DNA from: JAUIAI01 sp045106815
GTDB taxonomy: Bacteria > Pseudomonadota > Gammaproteobacteria > Burkholderiales > Burkholderiaceae_E
Assembly (NCBI GenBank): GCA_045106815.1
Contig: JBGCFG010000030.1
Coordinates: 116,977 to 180,976 of the forward strand
DNA length: 64,000 nt
Direction: 5' to 3'
Part shown: in pieces, positions 24,782 through 33,500 of the stretch
How positions within the stretch are numbered: position 1 is the first letter of the stretch
How the letters are laid out: every line of letters begins with the position of its first letter
Notes under the pieces: generated by a model
Told to the model about the DNA's origin: nothing
The model's database searches: none
The model's input: only the letters and a program-made list of their open reading frames with translations
Translations under genes and position numbers: made by a program

Positions 24782-25807
24782 CTAGTGCTCAGCGCCAGTT
24801 GAAAGCCCCATTCGTTGCAATAACCCTTCGAAATTTTCTGCGTCAGAGTATTCGATAATCAGTTTTCCGTTACCTTTTGGGCCTGGTTTGATCTGTACTT
24901 TTGTCGCGAGTGTGTCAGCAAGGTGCATTTGAAGTCGCTGAATGTCCCGGTCAGGTTGGACACTTTTGGCTGGCTTGGACTTTTTGCCCGGTCCGTCCTC
25001 CGGGCCATTGAGGCGCGTAATCACCATTGCTTCGGTTTCTCGAACAGAGAGCCCGTCATCAATTATTTTCTGGGCCATGACAATTTGGTCTGCACCAGGC
25101 AAGGGCAACAAAGCTCTCGCGTGCCCCATGTCAAGCGTGCCTTCAACCACAAACTGCTGCACCAAATCGGTGAGGTTTAACAACCTCAGCAAATTGCTGG
25201 TTGCGCTGCGTGATCTGCCAATGGCCTGAGCCGCCTGATCATGTGAGTACTTGAATTCTTCAAGTAGGCGCGCAATTGCCCGTGCCTCTTCAATTGCATT
25301 GAGATCTTTTCTTTGAATGTTCTCAATAAGGGCGAGGGCGAGAGTTTGTTCATCATTAGACTCTCTGACAATAACCGGAATATCTGCAAGGCCCGCTTTC
25401 TGAGACGCCCGGAATCTCCGTTCGCCAGCGATAATTTCATAGCGGGGAAATTTTGCGTTTTTGCCGGCTGGGCCTACTTGCCGAACCACGATTGGTTGAA
25501 TCAATCCATGTTGTCGAATCGATTGCGCTAACTGATCAATGGCATGGTCGTCGAATGTTTGACGAGGTTGATACTTTCCGGCTTGGATGTTTTCCATCGG
25601 GGCGCTTGTTACCGGGCCTTTCGCTTCTGGTTTGACGACTGAGTCGGTCTCTGGCTTTTTCCCAGATGGCGTGGCGGCATTCACGTTTTTGGCGGGCGGG
25701 ATCGCCGGATCCATTTCAAGCGCATTCACAGTCGCGACATCATCGGCGCCCATGCTGTCGCCGAGCAATGCGTCGAGCCCCAGGCCGAGTCCTTTAGGTT
25801 TGCTCAT
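24782..25807 (-). CDS. parB: Chromosome partitioning protein ParB
   Basis: A 341-residue parS-binding CTPase clamp. The N-terminal ParA-interacting peptide GLGLGLDALLGD sits at residues 5-16. The CTP-binding motifs include AGERRFRAS near residue 128 and ENIQRKDLNAIEEA near 162. The parS-recognition HTH (QAAQAIGRSRSATSNLLRLL) is at about 186-206, with a C-terminal dimerisation domain (residues 285-340). The start overlaps the parA stop by 4 bp. Its targets are the five parS sites at 29.5-30.6 kb in this same window. The Ala/Lys/Pro-rich linker (20-75) is longer than in many ParB. Confidence 0.97.
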   Translation of the reverse strand: MSKPKGLGLGLDALLGDSMGADDVATVNALEMDPAIPPAKNVNAATPSGKKPETDSVVKPEAKGPVTSAPMENIQAGKYQPRQTFDDHAIDQLAQSIRQHGLIQPIVVRQVGPAGKNAKFPRYEIIAGERRFRASQKAGLADIPVIVRESNDEQTLALALIENIQRKDLNAIEEARAIARLLEEFKYSHDQAAQAIGRSRSATSNLLRLLNLTDLVQQFVVEGTLDMGHARALLPLPGADQIVMAQKIIDDGLSVRETEAMVITRLNGPEDGPGKKSKPAKSVQPDRDIQRLQMHLADTLATKVQIKPGPKGNGKLIIEYSDAENFEGLLQRMGLSTGAEH

Positions 25808-26586
25808 GATTTTGTAGATCCCAATCGTTCGATTAACTCTGCGCCAAACGTGATGTACGCTCGCGCCCCCTTGCTGGCTGGATCAAATGTGACACCCGGC
25901 TTTCCATAGCTAGGCGCCTCCGCCAACCGAACATTTCGCGGAATGACGGTGCGGAACACTTTGTCTCCAAAGTGCTGCTGCAACTGAGCGGAGACTTGAT
26001 TCGCGAGAGTGACTCTTGGATCAAACATCACGCGGAGCAATCCAATAACTCTGAGGTTCGTATTGAAGTTAGCGTGGACACGCTTAATGGTGTTCACAAG
26101 ATCAGCCAGGCCTTCAAGCGCGAAGTACTCGCATTGCATCGGAATGATCACCCCATGAGCTGCGCAAAATCCATTAAGGGTTAGCAACGATAGCGAGGGT
26201 GGGCAATCGATGAGAACAAAATCGTACTCATCATCGACAACCTCAAGTGCGCGGCGCAACTGTGACTCGCGATTTTCAAAGTTCACCAGTTCGACTTCAG
26301 CGCCGGCGAGTTCGCGATTTGCGGGCAAGACATCGTAGCCGGCCTCAGATCGTCGGCGTGCTTTGCTCACAGTCGCCTGACCAATCAAGACTTGGTAGAC
26401 CGATGCTTCAAGCGTTCTCTTATTGATGCCACTCCCCATCGTGGCATTACCCTGAGGATCTAGATCAACCAGTAGTGCTCGCCGCCCATGTTTGTACATG
26501 GCTGCCGCCAAGTTGACCGCAGTCGTGGTTTTACCCACGCCCCCTTTTTGATTTGCAACGACGAAAATCTTCGCCAATTGAGTCAC
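25804..26586 (-). CDS. parA: Chromosome partitioning ATPase ParA
   Basis: A 260-residue Walker-type ATPase. The deviant Walker A KGGVGKTTTA lies at about residues 14-23, the A' motif LVDLDPQGNAT near 41, and Walker B DFVLIDCPPSLSLLT near 120. There is no N-terminal HTH, so it is the chromosomal (Soj-like) type. It starts at GTG 26586, overlapping the rsmG stop by 4 bp with GGAG inside the rsmG end. It forms nucleoid-bound gradients that move ParB-parS complexes. Confidence 0.97.
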   Translation of the reverse strand: MTQLAKIFVVANQKGGVGKTTTAVNLAAAMYKHGRRALLVDLDPQGNATMGSGINKRTLEASVYQVLIGQATVSKARRRSEAGYDVLPANRELAGAEVELVNFENRESQLRRALEVVDDEYDFVLIDCPPSLSLLTLNGFCAAHGVIIPMQCEYFALEGLADLVNTIKRVHANFNTNLRVIGLLRVMFDPRVTLANQVSAQLQQHFGDKVFRTVIPRNVRLAEAPSYGKPGVTFDPASKGARAYITFGAELIERLGSTKS

Positions 26587-27353
26587 TCCTGAAGAAAGGC
26601 TGTGGGCTGATTAAGGCCCGTTTGAGATGTCGCGCGAAAAATAGCGACTTGGCGGGTGGCATCTGATTCAGCAAGGTTGAAGGCTTCGATACTCATTATA
26701 TGAGTATCTAGTACTGACAGTAAGCGCTTACTGACTTTTTTATTCTCGACGTTTTCGGCAAGCTGCTCAAGCTCTTCCTGCAGCGCTGGGCCTTTCATCG
26801 CAAGGATGATCGTTGATGGCAATACAAAAGGAGCAGCCAATTCCAAGAACTCTCCGATCGGTCGAAAAGCTCTTGAGATCAAAAGGTCTGGGCTACCTAA
26901 GACCAGTGACTTTGGATCGAGGTTTTCAATTCTTGACTGGCAAACCTCCATGGCCTTTAGTCCGAGCGTAATCTGACATTGGCGCAAAAAGGCTGCCTTC
27001 TTGCCACTTGTCTCGACTAATGTGAGTGAGGTGGATGATCGAACTAGTGACAAAGGAATGCCAGGTAAACCCGCGCCTGTTCCGATATCCATCAGGTGGA
27101 TCGGCTTGGTGCCAAACAATTGGTTGATCTGTGCTAGCACACTGAGAGAATCAACCAGATGCCTGTCGATCATATCGGCTGGGTCGCGTACTGCCGTTAG
27201 GTTGTAGGTTTTGTTCCAGCGCACTAATTGATCCAGATACACAAGCAAGCCATCCAACTGGTCCGGTGTTAGCGATAATCCGATTGCTGCCACACCATCG
27301 CTCAGATGCTGGCGCAACACCGGATCAAGCTGAATCTCTTTGGCTTGGTTCAA
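26583..27353 (-). CDS. rsmG: 16S rRNA (guanine-527-N7)-methyltransferase
   Basis: A 256-residue SAM-dependent methyltransferase. The N-terminal helical part RWNKTYNLTAVRD is near residue 44, the SAM-binding loop DIGTGAGLPGIPLSL near 92, and ISRAFRPI near 163. It is about 40 residues longer than the common 207-215, partly through an N-terminal extension and a longer C-terminal tail after VAIFR. It methylates G527 of 16S rRNA. It lies between mnmG and parA, the standard order. Confidence 0.95.
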   Translation of the reverse strand: MNQAKEIQLDPVLRQHLSDGVAAIGLSLTPDQLDGLLVYLDQLVRWNKTYNLTAVRDPADMIDRHLVDSLSVLAQINQLFGTKPIHLMDIGTGAGLPGIPLSLVRSSTSLTLVETSGKKAAFLRQCQITLGLKAMEVCQSRIENLDPKSLVLGSPDLLISRAFRPIGEFLELAAPFVLPSTIILAMKGPALQEELEQLAENVENKKVSKRLLSVLDTHIMSIEAFNLAESDATRQVAIFRATSQTGLNQPTAFLQE

Positions 27354-27411
27354 TTTAGTGCTTCACTGCAGCTGTCAATGAAGAAGTAAGTACTAACATA
27401 CAATCCTCCGC

Positions 27412-29391
27412 TTACGACTCATCTAGTGCACTAGCTGTTGATTCAGGCCCCTGAGCGGGCGTGTCCCGCGCCGTCGCTTGAAGCGTATGTTTACGTAGAT
27501 GGACCAACAAAAGGCTAATGGCGGCTGGGGTAACACCCGGCACGCGTGACGCCTGCCCGATGGTCGCTGGTCGGACATCTTCTAAGCGCTGAATCACCTC
27601 TGTGGACAAGCCGGTTACTTGAGCAAATGCCATTGCAGCCGGCAACTCGAGGCTTTCGCTGGCCGCTTGCCGTTCAACCTCAGCTCTTTGCCGCGCAATG
27701 TAGCCTTCGTATTTCGCATCTGTGTCTAGTTGCTCAATCACTTGGTCTGCCCAGTACTCACCGAATTTATGCTTTCCGCTCGTGAGCTGTTCTTCCGTAT
27801 GGAGGTCACTCATTTTGAGCAACTCCTCGTACGTAACGCCAGGACGTGCGAGTAGGGAACGAAGTGAGTACTCACGTGACAGCAAGTTTCCCTGCAGCGT
27901 GACACGGCGTTTCGGGCCTCCAACGTATGTTTGATTGAGCCTTCGCTCTTCTGACTGTATCGATTCAAGCTTCGCTTGGAAGAACTGCCAGCGCTTGTCA
28001 TCAACCAAGCCTAGCTCGCGCCCTTTGGGCGTGAGACGGCGATCAGCATTGTCTTCGCGCAGACTGAGGCGATATTCGGCGCGACTCGTGAACATCCGAT
28101 AGGGCTCAGATACACCTTTGGAAACAAGGTCGTCCACCAGCACACCAAGGTAGCCATCGTGTCTTGAAGGTGTCCACGATGGCAAATCATTGATGTATCG
28201 ATGGGCGTTAATGCCAGCCAGCAAGCCTTGGGCGCCTGCTTCTTCATACCCGGTGGTGCCATTAATTTGGCCAGCCAGAAAAAGCCCTTCAATTGCCCTT
28301 GAGGCCAAACCGGTCGTCAACTGCCGAGGGTCAAAGTAGTCGTATTCAATTGCATATCCGGGCCTTAGGATGTGAGCATTTTCGAGCCCAGGAATTGACC
28401 TGACCAGGGCAATCTGAACATCAAATGGCAGGCTTGTAGAGATGCCATTTGGGTAGTACTCATGAGTGTCGAGACCTTCCGGCTCTAGGAAGATCTGATG
28501 CGAATCTTTATGAGAAAACCGCTCAACCTTGTCTTCGATAGACGGGCAGTAACGTGGTCCAACCCCCTCAATAACACCCGTGAATAATGGCGAACGATCG
28601 AGGCCTTCTCTAATGAGGTCGTGAGTGGTTTGATTTGTATAGGTGATCCAGCAAGGCAACTGAGCAGGATGTTGATCACGTTTTCCCAGCGTAGAGAACA
28701 CCGGTATAGGATCTAAGTCCCCTTTTTGGATTTCACATTGTGAGAAATCAATAGATCTTCCATCAATTCTAGGCGGGGTACCTGTTTTCAAGCGAGCCTG
28801 GGGAAGAGAAATCTCCTTAAGGCGCTGCGCTAAGCTAATAGAAGGCGGATCTCCAGCCCGTCCAGCAGCGTGATTTTCTAAACCTACGTGAATTTTACCG
28901 TTGAGGAAGGTCCCAGCAGTCAAAACAACGACCCGCGCCTTGAATATCAGACCAATTCCAGTCTTAACCCCCGTTACGACGTCGGTTTTACCTGTTGAGT
29001 CGAGAAGTAGATCTTCTACCGATTGTTGGAAAAGCCAAAGATTCTCTTGGTTTTCCAAGCGTCGACGTATTGCTTGCCGATAAAGAACTCTGTCAGCCTG
29101 TGCCCGTGTTGCTCGCACAGCAGGACCTTTGCTGCGATTAAGAATTCTGAACTGAATGCCAGCCTCGTCGGTCGCCTGAGCCATCAGTCCGCCTAGGGCA
29201 TCGATTTCTTTGACCAGGTGCCCTTTACCAATGCCCCCGATAGATGGATTACAAGACATCTGGCCCAGTGTTTCTAGGCTATGCGTCAAAAGAAGAGTTT
29301 TGCTACCCGCGCGAGCAGAGGCTGCAGCTGCTTCACTGCCTGCGTGACCGCCTCCGACGACGATGACATCAAACGATTCAGGGAATTTCAC
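27412..29391 (-). CDS. mnmG: tRNA uridine-34 5-carboxymethylaminomethyl modification enzyme MnmG
   Basis: A 659-residue FAD protein starting at GTG 29391. The FAD motif GGGHAGSEAA is at about residues 12-21, SCNPSIGGIGKGHLVKEIDALGG near 46-68, a second nucleotide motif TAGTFLNGKIHVG lies near 158, and the C-terminal helical domain ends in GVTPAAISLLLVHL. It works with MnmE (60-61.5 kb here) to modify the wobble uridine of several tRNAs. The tail of about 25 residues after LVHLRKH is longer than in Escherichia coli. The ribosome site is weak. Confidence 0.97.
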   Translation of the reverse strand: MKFPESFDVIVVGGGHAGSEAAAASARAGSKTLLLTHSLETLGQMSCNPSIGGIGKGHLVKEIDALGGLMAQATDEAGIQFRILNRSKGPAVRATRAQADRVLYRQAIRRRLENQENLWLFQQSVEDLLLDSTGKTDVVTGVKTGIGLIFKARVVVLTAGTFLNGKIHVGLENHAAGRAGDPPSISLAQRLKEISLPQARLKTGTPPRIDGRSIDFSQCEIQKGDLDPIPVFSTLGKRDQHPAQLPCWITYTNQTTHDLIREGLDRSPLFTGVIEGVGPRYCPSIEDKVERFSHKDSHQIFLEPEGLDTHEYYPNGISTSLPFDVQIALVRSIPGLENAHILRPGYAIEYDYFDPRQLTTGLASRAIEGLFLAGQINGTTGYEEAGAQGLLAGINAHRYINDLPSWTPSRHDGYLGVLVDDLVSKGVSEPYRMFTSRAEYRLSLREDNADRRLTPKGRELGLVDDKRWQFFQAKLESIQSEERRLNQTYVGGPKRRVTLQGNLLSREYSLRSLLARPGVTYEELLKMSDLHTEEQLTSGKHKFGEYWADQVIEQLDTDAKYEGYIARQRAEVERQAASESLELPAAMAFAQVTGLSTEVIQRLEDVRPATIGQASRVPGVTPAAISLLLVHLRKHTLQATARDTPAQGPESTASALDES

Positions 29392-29535
29392 AGGATCTAA
29401 GGGGTCCAGGCGATGCTAGATGGCTATTTTGTGGCGGTTAAGAATTTCGCCACCTGTATGCTTTGTTGTAGGGGATTATAGGCGTAGCTATCAGGAATAT
29501 GGCTTCACTAAGCGAGTTTTTGATCGAAATATCCA

Positions 29536-29551
29536 TGTTTCACGTGAAACA
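29536..29551. promoter_or_regulatory. parS site 1
   Basis: TGTTTCACGTGAAACA, a perfect 16-bp palindrome identical to the bacterial parS consensus. It is 145 bp upstream of mnmG and about 3.7 kb from parB. It is the loading site for ParB. Confidence 0.97.
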
Positions 29552-29912
29552 ATGGGAAATCGCTGGGAATATGGGTCGAAGGTATTAAGTTTGTCGCTGA
29601 ATCTAGTGAACTGCCATTCATATTCACCGATGGGCAATCCGACTCATCTCAATAGTCATTCGTTCGCCATTGCGCACATGATTCCAAGCCAAATTGAGAC
29701 GAGTTCCGCCAGGCGAGTCAATCCTCAGTACTGTCGGGCCTTAAGCCGTACACTCTATGTACTTACAGTCCACTATCGCGTTAGTCTTGCGTCTAAGACT
29801 ATGACAGCGACCGACGACTCAAGATCTCAATGCTACTCTCGGAACCGCTGTATTTGGCGCCCTACCTATTTAGCTCACGCGCGTTCAGAGAGACAACTCC
29901 AACACGATCGAA

Positions 29913-29928
29913 TGTTTCACGTGAAACT
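29913..29928. promoter_or_regulatory. parS site 2
   Basis: TGTTTCACGTGAAACT matches the parS consensus at 15 of 16 positions; only the last base differs. It is 377 bp from site 1. Confidence 0.95.
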
Positions 29929-30024
29929 CTCTAAAAGCTAGCTCCTGTAGATAGCATCACAGTCGCACTTCACATTGCACACTTTCCTGGTGGAGTTTCT
30001 ATGTTGGCGAACACCCTTAAAGGA

Positions 30025-30040
30025 TGTTTCACGTGAAACA
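30025..30040. promoter_or_regulatory. parS site 3
   Basis: TGTTTCACGTGAAACA, a perfect consensus parS, 112 bp from site 2 and 118 bp from site 4. Confidence 0.97.
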
Positions 30041-30142
30041 TACCAACATTGCGCCGGCCACCGATCGCTATTTCGGGATAGCGACCTGACTATCGTGCTT
30101 GGAACAGTGGATCCTTTTTGAAGCAAACTCAACACAACGCCG

Positions 30143-30158
30143 TGTTTCACGTGAAACA
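30143..30158. promoter_or_regulatory. parS site 4
   Basis: TGTTTCACGTGAAACA, a perfect consensus parS. Sites 2, 3 and 4 form the dense core of the array. Confidence 0.97.
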
Positions 30159-30563
30159 CCTGTTTTTAACGGACTACTGAGCCTATCTGCAATCCGCGGG
30201 GCGCGTGGCGCAGTTCTTAAAGCTGAAACGACGTGCAGGTTTCGCAGACATGTCCAAGAGGACGACGAATAGATCAAACCGCCATTCCGACCATCTGATC
30301 GAAGACAGAATATCCATTGCGTGCAGCGACAAGCGATAATCAATCTATTCGTGCGTGTATAACACTGATAAAAGTACATCAATTGAGAGAACCTGAAGCC
30401 AGATCTTCTACATTCATTTAGCTTGGGCCGATCAACTGCTAGTCGCGACTCATTTCGGGGCGATTTCTACGGCTGGAAGCAACCGAGCCAGCTGGCCATA
30501 CTTTAGCTCGCCAACTGAATAGTAGTTTGACCGTTTAGGTAGAGAATCCATCAAGGATTGGCA

Positions 30564-30579
30564 TGTTTCACGTGAAACC
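30564..30579. promoter_or_regulatory. parS site 5
   Basis: TGTTTCACGTGAAACC, 15 of 16 positions matching the parS consensus, 421 bp from site 4. It is the outermost site seen on the gabD side. Confidence 0.95.
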
Positions 30580-31996
30580 TACCTAAATCCAATGCACCAG
30601 GAAGAAAATCTCCAATCTGCTAGCCCGATTAATCAATCCATCTACAAAAGAAATAGGTTCTGAGAGACTCCAGGCGAATGCTAGCTCCAACTAGCAGTTC
30701 GCGCACAAGTGATCAGATCTGAGAGCAAGCCCTGTCTCTTGCCTCATGAATCCATCGAGCTTGTCATACAGGTAACGTTAAAATACCTAGGATTAAGCCC
30801 GTTGAAGCGGTCGATTCTGACGAATCAGCTCTCTAATGCCTCAGCCAGGACTTGCGAATCAGATAGAGATCAACCTGTCTACTCGCCACAAGTAGTTCAC
30901 CAAACACTCAATGACATAGCAAACCGGAGCGATTTTGCGATATCTTGAAGGCTGAATCGAACTACTAGTGCTAATCTACTCTGCAATGACTAGGTTCTTT
31001 AGTGATCAAAATCAGAGAATCTGTACTACCGGCTGGGCTAGCTGACATCGCCAACACATCCACAGAGTGAATTTTCTCCGGCATAGGCAGTGCAATCTCG
31101 CCCTTATGCCCGGCGTTGCTACGGGATTGACCAAATCTCTTTACGGTAGTCCAGTTCAAATGTGAACTTCTGAATCTCGCCTACAACGCCTAACAATGGT
31201 AATTCTGAGTCGAATTCATACATATGTTAGTGCTCACTTCTCTTAAGGGCTTAAACATAGATCCTAGTGCTGCAGCTCGACCGATTACTTTGCTCTTTCT
31301 CAAGAGACGCTTCACCTACGGGGCTGACTTCTTCAAACAACTACTGGAACAGATCGATCCTGATCTGCCATGTCGGCACGGCATACACACCAGACCAAAC
31401 TTTGGCCAGTCGTAAGACGTTTGTCGAACTTATCCCGACCACGATGTTTGCGACGGGCACTTAAGATCCCAAGTTCTAAGTGCACGATGGGTATACACGC
31501 TCACCCATTGACAAAGCACACCAACAGACTGAGTCACCTATCGGTAGCAGCAGGTACTTCCGGTCCGGCAGAGTAATTGCTGGGCATAGATCATTACGCC
31601 CAACGCTTGCCAATTTTTACGAAGCCAAATGGATCTGCAGATAGGCCACTTCAAAATGAACTTGACCGGGCGAATATGCTTATAGTGTCCGCTCGCGATC
31701 AACAGATTTGACGCGGCAAAGCCAGCTAACGAAAGCGTCGAAAGTATTCGGATCAAACACTCTGACGCAGGCTAACCATGGCAGTCGTCATCCTTGCGTC
31801 AGGTACAAACTGTTACGGGAAAAGTAAGTATTCACTTGCGTTAATCGTCAATATTTAAGCAGCTTAATGGTCTCAGGCAACCATGCACTAGCCTGCCCCC
31901 ACAGGCTATGCCGCGCCAGCGCCAGACACAATGAGCCCGTAAATTTGATCGCTCAAAGCTCAAGCGTTGATTCGAAATCCAAGTTATTCAGAACCT

Positions 31997-33463
31997 TCAA
32001 ATCCCAGCGAGGCACAAATACTTAATCTCGAGATAGTCATCAATGCCGTACTTGGAGCCTTCTCGCCCGAGGCCTGATTGCTTCACGCCGCCAAATGGCG
32101 CCACCTCTGTCGAGAGGGCTCCACTATTAACACACACCATGCCCGACTCGATTTGCTCAGCAACCCTGAAGATTCGCCCGACATCACGCGCATAAAAATA
32201 AGCTGCAAGTCCGAATTCTGAAGCGTTCGCCATGGCGATTGCTTCATCTTCAGTCTTGAATCTGAACAATGGGGCAAGCGGACCAAAGGTTTCTTCTGAC
32301 GCAACCGCCATATCCTGGGTAACTTCGGTCAGGATGGTCGGCTCAAAAAAGAGTCCCCCGCGTTCATGCGCTTGCCCACCCAATATGACATTGGCACCCT
32401 TGCTCTTTGCATCAGCGATATGAGCTTTCACCTTCTCGACAGCCGCAGGTTCGATCAAGGGTCCAATGACAACACCCTCATCAATCCCTGCGCCAACCTT
32501 GAAGGCTTTGACTTTGGCGGCGAGTTTCTCTGCGAATTCGTCGTAAACGCTATCGTGCACATAGATTCGGTTGGCACACACGCAGGTTTGGCCAGCGTTT
32601 CGATACTTTGAAATGATCGCGCCTTCTACAGCCGCATCAATATCGGCGTCATCAAACACAATGAATGGGGCATTCCCGCCCAATTCGAGCGACAGTTTCT
32701 TGACTGAGTCTGCACACTGTCTGAGCAAAATGCGCCCAACCTCGGTAGAACCCGTGAATGACACCTTCCGTACCACCTGGCTCTCACAAAGTGCTTGCCC
32801 GATTTCCGGGGCGCGACCGATGTCGCCAGTCACGATGTTAAACACGCCCGGCGGAAATCCTGCTTCTTCTGCGAGCACCGCTAGCGCCAGTGCCGACAAA
32901 GGCGTTGACTCAGCCGGCTTGCAAACCGCCGTACAACCCGCCGCAAATGCCGGCGCGAGCTTGCGGGTAATCATGGCAATCGGAAAATTCCACGGAGTGA
33001 TCGCCGCGCATACGCCAATGGGCTCTTTGGTAACAAGAATTCGCCGGTCTGCAGCAAATGTGGGGATGACGTCTCCGTATGCGCGCTTGCCTTCCTCGGC
33101 AAACCACTCGACGAAAGACGCCCCATAAACTACCTCGCCCCTTGCCTCTGCAAGCGGCTTGCCCTGCTCAGTCGTCATCAGCAAGGCAAGGTCATCCGCA
33201 TTTTCGATGATGAGTTCAAACCAGCGGCGCAAAATGACAGCTCGCTCTTTCGCCGTTTTCTTGCGCCACGCAGGCATAGCCTGTTCAGCGGCAGCAATGG
33301 CTGCTTCGGTTTCCTGCCGGCCCATATCGGCGACTTTTGCAATGGTTTCGCCGGTAGCCGGATTGGTTACCGAAAAACGCGCATCACCGGAGGCCTTCTG
33401 CCAGTTTCCGTTGATGTAAGCATCCTGACGCAACAGGGTTGCTTTCTTAAGCTCGAGTGTCAT
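31997..33463 (-). CDS. gabD: NAD(P)-dependent succinate-semialdehyde dehydrogenase
   Basis: A 488-residue aldehyde dehydrogenase. The catalytic Cys is in NAGQTCVCANR (about residue 286), the general-base Glu in LELGGNAPF (about 252), cofactor residues in FTGSTEVGR, and the GabD-type N-terminal and TPWNFPIAMITRKLAPA segments are present. It oxidises succinate semialdehyde to succinate, feeding GABA-type or similar breakdown into the TCA cycle. A related semialdehyde such as glutarate semialdehyde is possible. It lies 37 bp after the mmsA-type gene on the same strand, likely one transcript. Confidence 0.88.
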   Translation of the reverse strand: MTLELKKATLLRQDAYINGNWQKASGDARFSVTNPATGETIAKVADMGRQETEAAIAAAEQAMPAWRKKTAKERAVILRRWFELIIENADDLALLMTTEQGKPLAEARGEVVYGASFVEWFAEEGKRAYGDVIPTFAADRRILVTKEPIGVCAAITPWNFPIAMITRKLAPAFAAGCTAVCKPAESTPLSALALAVLAEEAGFPPGVFNIVTGDIGRAPEIGQALCESQVVRKVSFTGSTEVGRILLRQCADSVKKLSLELGGNAPFIVFDDADIDAAVEGAIISKYRNAGQTCVCANRIYVHDSVYDEFAEKLAAKVKAFKVGAGIDEGVVIGPLIEPAAVEKVKAHIADAKSKGANVILGGQAHERGGLFFEPTILTEVTQDMAVASEETFGPLAPLFRFKTEDEAIAMANASEFGLAAYFYARDVGRIFRVAEQIESGMVCVNSGALSTEVAPFGGVKQSGLGREGSKYGIDDYLEIKYLCLAGI

Positions 33464-33500
33464 GTTGTCGACCTTTGACTGGTTTGTTGGTTGGCTTGGA

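Larger units (their letters stand above)
29392..31996. other. 2.6 kb gene-free region carrying the parS array
   Basis: No convincing gene was found on either strand between mnmG and gabD. The open frames here lack ribosome sites, family motifs and codon bias, and two of them merely read through parS (giving VSRET or FHVK-type translations). The DNA is visibly more AT-rich than its flanks: 30601-30660 is 37% GC, while 32281-32340 in gabD is 53%. It holds five parS sites in its first 1.2 kb. From 30580 to 31996 I see no repeat, tRNA, DnaA-box cluster or insertion-sequence end. Confidence 0.75.

Noticed and set aside
27862..27877. AAGTGAGTACTCACGT, containing a 12-bp palindrome, occurs identically in mnmG (27862-27877) and yidC (62661-62676).
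   Set aside because: Both copies encode the same peptide REYSL with the same codons in unrelated conserved genes, so coding coincidence explains the match. No third full copy was found.
29420..29941. A 173-codon open frame in the parS region.
   Set aside because: It reads through parS sites, has no ribosome site, odd composition (many Ser, Arg, Cys, His) and no family motif. Judged non-coding.
31224..31576. Overlapping short frames resembling decayed transposase text.
   Set aside because: No DDE or other transposase motif, no terminal inverted repeats and no target duplication could be found.
29392..31996. Possible replication origin in the gene-free region.
   Set aside because: No TTATNCACA-type DnaA-box cluster or AT-rich 13-mer set seen; dnaA is not here. 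The origin more likely lies beyond 64000 near dnaA.
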